This document shows, one piece after another, positions 8,743 through 12,648 of a stretch of DNA of 12,648 bases; the first letter of the stretch is position 1; each line of letters starts with the position of its first letter. A program made the translations under genes and the position numbers. The stretch is from Gonapodya prolifera JEL478 (lineage: Eukaryota > Monoblepharomycota > Monoblepharidomycetes > Monoblepharidales > Gonapodyaceae): NCBI GenBank assembly GCA_001574975.1, contig KQ965862.1, positions 99,107-111,754 of the forward strand, in the 5' to 3' direction. The notes under the pieces were generated by a model. That model did not search any database. It was not told the DNA's origin and saw only the letters and a list, made by a program, of their open reading frames with translations.

Positions 8743-11700
8743 CGACTTCTCGGAGATGTACATTTTTGGGAATTTTGATGCTTTCTGCGAGCGCATTCAG
8801 AAGGTGATCGATATGTTCAACATTATCGAGAAGTTTTCTGTTCTGGAGAAACTAGGAGTCGAGGGCATGGACTCGATCAACAAGCGTTTCATGACTATTC
8901 TGATGGGAATGCAGCGGAATCCGTATGATATTCTAGACGACAGAAAAATCGTAAGTGCCCGTTTCGGAATTCGTATGTTCGTGTCGGACATCCTTACTCA
9001 ACTGTATGGACTTATCTAGGAGTACGACACCGATTACAACAACTTCAAGAGACAGATTTCAGACTTGGAAGGGACCTTACAACAGTTCATTGATGCGTCT
9101 TTTGAAAGGATTTCATCCACAGAGCAGGCGCTGTTACTGTTGTCAAAGTTTGGTCAGATCCGTGACATGGCGTTGGACTTGGAGGCGAAATATCACGCAG
9201 TTTTTGTGCACTACACTAGGAGGGACCTTGAAGGGGTCCGAAAGCTCTACCAGAAATGCAGAGACTCTCCTCCGATTCCACGAAACACTCATCCGGTATC
9301 TGGCGCAATTTCGTGGGCTCGCCAACTTTATCGAAGAATTGAAATTCCCATGAAATTCTTCAAGGACAAGACTACTGTGCTAGAGTCTGTGGAAGCGAAG
9401 AAACATATAGAGAACTATAACAAGCTAGCGCGTGCCTTGATTGAGTTTGAGATGCTGCGGTATAATTCATGGTTCTCCGTGGTCGAGCAAACAAAGACAG
9501 GGCTACAAGCTACACTGCTTGTTTCTGATCGCGAGGGCAATTTATTTGTCAATTTTGATCCCGTCATCACACAAATTATCAAAGAAATTCGGTGCATGGA
9601 TCGTCTTGGACTGGAAGTACCTGATTCTGTTCGAGAAGTTGCGTTGAAAGAAGCCACATACAAAGAACTCCTAACTGGGCTTGAAATGATTCTTCAAACA
9701 AAGGAAAGAATAATAAAGAAGATCCTTCCCGTGTTGAGGAAAGCCATAGCCCGCACTTCGAGCAAGTTGATAGGACTTTGCAACCGGGGCTGACCGCCTT
9801 GACATGGTGAATTATTTGATTTTAGTGTTTCCTTTGAAGTTCAATTCGATTGGTCATTGACATTTTTTTCTCCGCATGTAGGACGAGTTTGAACCTCAAC
9901 TCATACTTGGCGGCAAATGATATCCAACTACAGAAGCTTGAAGAGCTTGTGGACAAACTTTTAGACATTGCGCAATATCGGATTGAGAATGGCTTGCACA
10001 AAAATTTTGAATTATCACTTTGCGATACGCCACTTGAAGCAGAACAGTGGACGGTTGAGCAATTTCTTGAGAGAACGGAAAAGAGATGCACCTTAATCAT
10101 TCAAACAATAAACAACCGAAGTAACCTCATCGAAGCTGCAACCCGTGACTTAATTGCGGAGCTTTCTAAAGGAGTTCCACACCCTTTGACATCAGACATG
10201 CGCATTGGACATGAGAATGTTTATTATCACTTTAACCTACAGAACTTTGAGGCACTCATTCAATGTATCAAAGGATCTTTTGATTTGTTGAAGGTTAGTT
10301 CAAAGTTTTAATCTTGATACAAAACAGTTTTGTAACAGCTGTCCCTTCAATTCACAACAAAAGATTCGCTTGGGAAATTACTCGAGCAACCAATACAGTA
10401 AAAAAACGACACAAAAGCCATTTTTTCGAGCAGAACTTGCACTTCTTATACCGATGTCGTCCTACAACCAAAACTTGAGGACATTCAAGCCGCCCTCAAA
10501 AAGGCGACGTCAATGCTGATGGACGTTCCGAAGCGTCTCCAGTTGAATTGGGCAACTTATTTCACACAGATGATCCACCGACTGGTCGTGGACCTGAAGA
10601 TATGTCACAGATCGCCACGAACAAGGACATACTTAAACTCACACTGATGTTGAGTTCGACAGTTAACTTGAAGAAAGATGTTGAGATACATCGAGAACAA
10701 TTCAGCAAGTTCGATTTCTTGTGGAGAGATGATAAAGCGGACACAATCTCAAAGTTTCTTGGTAACAATCCCACCATTAATGACTTCGAGTCTGAGATGA
10801 ATCGTTACGAGGGAATTGAGCGCGAAATCTCTGAGATTGCTTCTACTGTAGAGATCGGACTTCTCTCCATCTCGTCAGAACCGCTTAAACTGGCACTGAT
10901 TGGAGAGACCAAAAATTGGAAGCAGCAATTTGGACTGAACCTCAACCGAAAGGTGAAGAAGGCCATGGAATAACTCATTGAATACATGGACAGCAAAACG
11001 GTCAGGCTTAGTCAAAAGATCGCCGATATTGAAGATCTCAGGCTAGCTGTGGCAACACTAAGTGAAATTCGGGAAACGGAGGTGGACGTTGACATGAAGG
11101 TGCAGCTAATGGAGGAGGCGTACTTGCTGTTGATGAAACACAATGTTACGGTATCTAAGGAAGAGACTGAGAAGGTTGACTCATTGCGATACAGCTGGAA
11201 GAAGCTTAAAACTCTCGTTGTTGACGTTCAGGAGAACTTGAACAAAATTCAGCCGGTGTTCAAGCGAGAGCTGGTTACGTCAGTCGAAAAGTTTACACAA
11301 GGTACGAGTGCATTTGGTTCTCGAGATTGCTTCTCCAACACTCAATGATTTTTAGATGTGAAGGACTTTACAGTTGAGTACACAGACAATGGTCCGATGG
11401 TAGCAAACCTTCCCCCCAAGACAGCCATTGAGCAATTAAACGTTTTCCAGCGAGCTTTTGATGAACTGAATCGAAAGTGGCAAATGTACTCTGCTGGAGA
11501 AGAGTTGTTTTCATAAGTAATATCTCACTCATGTCATCATGTCATCGTGTTGTTTTTTTAATGCCTTCCCATTGTGGTAGACTACTGTTACTCCTTTCCC
11601 AGCACTTGTTCAGATTAAAAAGGAGTTGAAACTGCTTCAAAACCTCTACAGTCTCTATAATAATGTGCTGGAGAAAAAGAATGGGTACAATGAAACTTTA

Positions 11701-12069
11701 TGGTCTGATATCAAGATTGATCAGATGAACAATGACATGGCTGACTTCCAAAACAAAATCAAAAAGCTGCCAAAAGGAGTTAAAGAGTGGGATGCATTCC
11801 TGGAACTGAAGAAAACTGTTAATAATATGACTGAAATGGTGCCGTTATTAGAGCTCATTACAAATAAGGCCATGCAACAACTCCATTGGACCAGAATAAT
11901 AGATCTCACTAAGACAGTCTTCAATCTTGATCCAGACAACTTTTCCCTTTGGCATGTTATGGTGGCTTTACTGGTGCAGAACTGAGAGGATATGGAAGAT
12001 AATTGTGTGTCAGTGGTCAAAGAAGCTGACAGAGATTAAACTGAGAGGTGTTGTTGTCACAAGTTTACA

Positions 12070-12116
12070 TACCCCACCCAGGGGAGTACCCCCACTCAAA
12101 GGAGGGATACCCCCAC
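12070..12116 (+). repeat. Three TACCCC(C)AC repeats alternating with G-rich blocks
   Basis: Copies start at 12070, 12087 and 12108 and are interleaved with GGGGAG and GGAGGG. Opposite-strand pairing between the C and G blocks could form small stems, for example GGGGAGTACCCCC at 12081-12093. The cluster sits at the border between dynein homology and AT-rich DNA, where sub-terminal transposon repeats would be expected. Confidence 0.6.
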
Positions 12117-12119
12117 CTC

Positions 12120-12141
12120 TTAATCTTTTACTTTTGATTAA
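12120..12141. repeat. Short inverted repeat TTAATC / GATTAA
   Basis: Six-base arms (12120-12125 and 12136-12141) flank a ten-base T-rich spacer, just inside the presumed insertion. It may be part of a sub-terminal structure, but arms of this length in AT-rich DNA are weak evidence. Confidence 0.35.
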
Positions 12142-12365
12142 CAGGTTTGATACTTTTAAATATTTTAGTTATGCATTTTGGTGATTGAATTTTTAAATAT
12201 CTTACTTATATTTGTTAAACCAGTAACAAGCCCAACATGTTTTCATATTTCAGATCACAAAAACTAAAAAAGCTTGGATTATAAGTAAGATTTATTTTAC
12301 ATATAAGAACACATCAAATTTGTATGGTAAGCTTCAATTTGTTTCATAGAAAAATATTTTTAACA

Positions 12366-12371
12366 TTTATT
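12366..12371 (-). promoter_or_regulatory. Polyadenylation signal AATAAA for the minus-strand protease gene
   Basis: On the minus strand an exact AATAAA lies about 38 bases downstream of the protease stop codon, a normal distance. A second AATAAA occurs further downstream, near 12292. Confidence 0.45.
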
Positions 12372-12408
12372 GCATCAGACATTTTCTTATTTTGATACAC
12401 TTGTTAGC

Positions 12409-12648
12409 TCATACTATCATCAAGATATCATCAGGTCCACCTCCAATATCAGGTCTGTACTTGTTTTGGTAACCCAGTACAGCTGTAAAAGCAAAAAGCT
12501 CCCTCCGATAGAATAAAAGGTACCTTATAAGTTGCTCCTCATTGGGGCTTTCAAAATAAACATTTTCTCCTTGGAACATTCTTTCAATTGTTTGAAAGTT
12601 CCGTAGTGCAAAGAGTATTCCCATGCATGTAAAGACACCACAGTTGTA
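12409..12648 (-). CDS. Ulp1-like (C48) cysteine protease, C-terminal fragment
   Basis: The frame is open from the window edge to TGA at 12411-12409, giving the last 79 residues of a protein. It begins YNCGVFTCMGILFALRNFQ, matching the catalytic-Cys motif of Ulp1/SENP-type proteases (usually DCGVFxC; here Asn replaces Asp). It continues with a YF.SPNEEQLIRYLLFYRREL block like the helix that ends this fold. The His, Asp and Gln of the active site would lie upstream, outside the window. The ATG at 12624 lies after the catalytic Cys and cannot be the true start. True SUMO proteases and proteases of DNA transposons (KDZ, some Mutator-like, Polinton-type) share this motif; the AT-rich setting and the broken host gene favour the transposon type. 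The acidic/glycine tail GGGPDD is unassigned. Confidence 0.7.
   Translation of the reverse strand, partial: YNCGVFTCMGILFALRNFQTIERMFQGENVYFESPNEEQLIRYLLFYRRELFAFTAVLGYQNKYRPDIGGGPDDILMIV

Larger units (their letters stand above)
7922..12057 (+). pseudogene. Axonemal outer-arm dynein heavy chain tail, broken (DNAH5/gamma type)
   Basis: The intact protein is a motor subunit of about 4,500 residues in the outer dynein arm of motile cilia. Here about 1,100 residues of tail remain, in surviving exons 8181-8407, 8474-8582, 8644-8678, 8743-8950, 9020-9806, 9882-10293, 10364-11301, 11356-11516 and 11581-12057, with introns of 54-75 bases. Conserved blocks in family order are [90 protein letters not shown] and KEWDAFLELKK. 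Breaks: a deletion junction near 8180; frame changes near 8265, 8548, 9750, 10453, 10541 and 12034; stops at 10971 (TAA), 11514 (TAA) and 11983 (TGA); and a lost AG acceptor at 8742. The linker end and the whole motor are absent. Retained introns rule out a retrocopy. Protein similarity is still strong, so the decay is recent. Confidence 0.9.
12058..12648. mobile_element. AT-rich insertion truncating the dynein relic (partial, runs off the window)
   Basis: Dynein homology stops after about 12050-12057, inside a block that in the family continues toward the linker and motor. Composition shifts abruptly to AT-rich, a C-rich repeat cluster marks the border, and a minus-strand protease gene of transposon type lies beyond. 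Together these suggest the end of a DNA transposon or a related large element. The other end, terminal repeats and target-site duplication are outside the window, so the class cannot be fixed. Confidence 0.5.

Noticed and set aside
10971-11516. Ciliate-type genetic code (TAA read as Gln)
   Set aside because: Only two TAA sites support it, both in a gene with many other breaks. The pump uses TAA only as its terminator and has no TAA or TAG sense codons.
7922-12057. Retroposed (processed) dynein copy
   Set aside because: Eight introns of normal size are still present at conserved block boundaries, so the copy did not come from a spliced transcript.
7922-12057. All dynein breaks as sequencing error
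   Set aside because: The adjacent pump gene needs no correction over a similar coding length, and a large deletion, stop substitutions and an insertion breakpoint are not typical indel errors. Error at single sites remains possible.
12409-12624. Complete small minus-strand protein starting at the ATG at 12624
   Set aside because: The frame stays open to the window edge and the catalytic-Cys motif lies upstream of that ATG, so the ATG is internal.

Overview
This window comes from a nuclear genome of an intron-rich eukaryote. The introns are short (mostly 54-80 bases), begin with GTGAGT or GTAAGT, and are dense: about 21 in one gene. Base composition is balanced, except for an AT-rich right end. 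The organism cannot be named from the sequence. A flagellar dynein relic points to an ancestor with motile cilia, such as a flagellated protist, an alga or a zoosporic fungus relative.

Layout. 1-2550 holds no gene I can identify. It contains a strong inverted repeat at the left edge, a few weak open frames and the presumed promoter region of the next gene. 2551-7651 (+) is an intact P-type II cation-pump gene with ten membrane segments and all catalytic motifs. I rebuilt it exon by exon, and from exon 3 onward every junction keeps the reading frame. About 7922-12057 (+) is a decayed copy of an axonemal outer-arm dynein heavy chain (DNAH5/gamma type). It keeps part of the tail, with its introns, but has a large internal deletion, at least six frame breaks, three in-frame stops and one damaged splice acceptor, and it is cut off long before the motor. 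About 12058-12648 is an AT-rich insertion with C-rich repeats at its edge and, on the minus strand, the 3' end of a Ulp1-like (C48) cysteine protease gene of the kind carried by several large DNA transposons.

How it fits together. The pump and the dynein relic lie head to tail but share no pathway. The pump reads cleanly over about 3.3 kb while the dynein next to it is broken about ten times. This contrast argues for real decay of the dynein, followed or accompanied by a transposon-like insertion, rather than uniformly poor sequence. Either the lineage has lost this outer-arm chain (perhaps with flagellar motility), or this is a dead duplicate of a working copy elsewhere.
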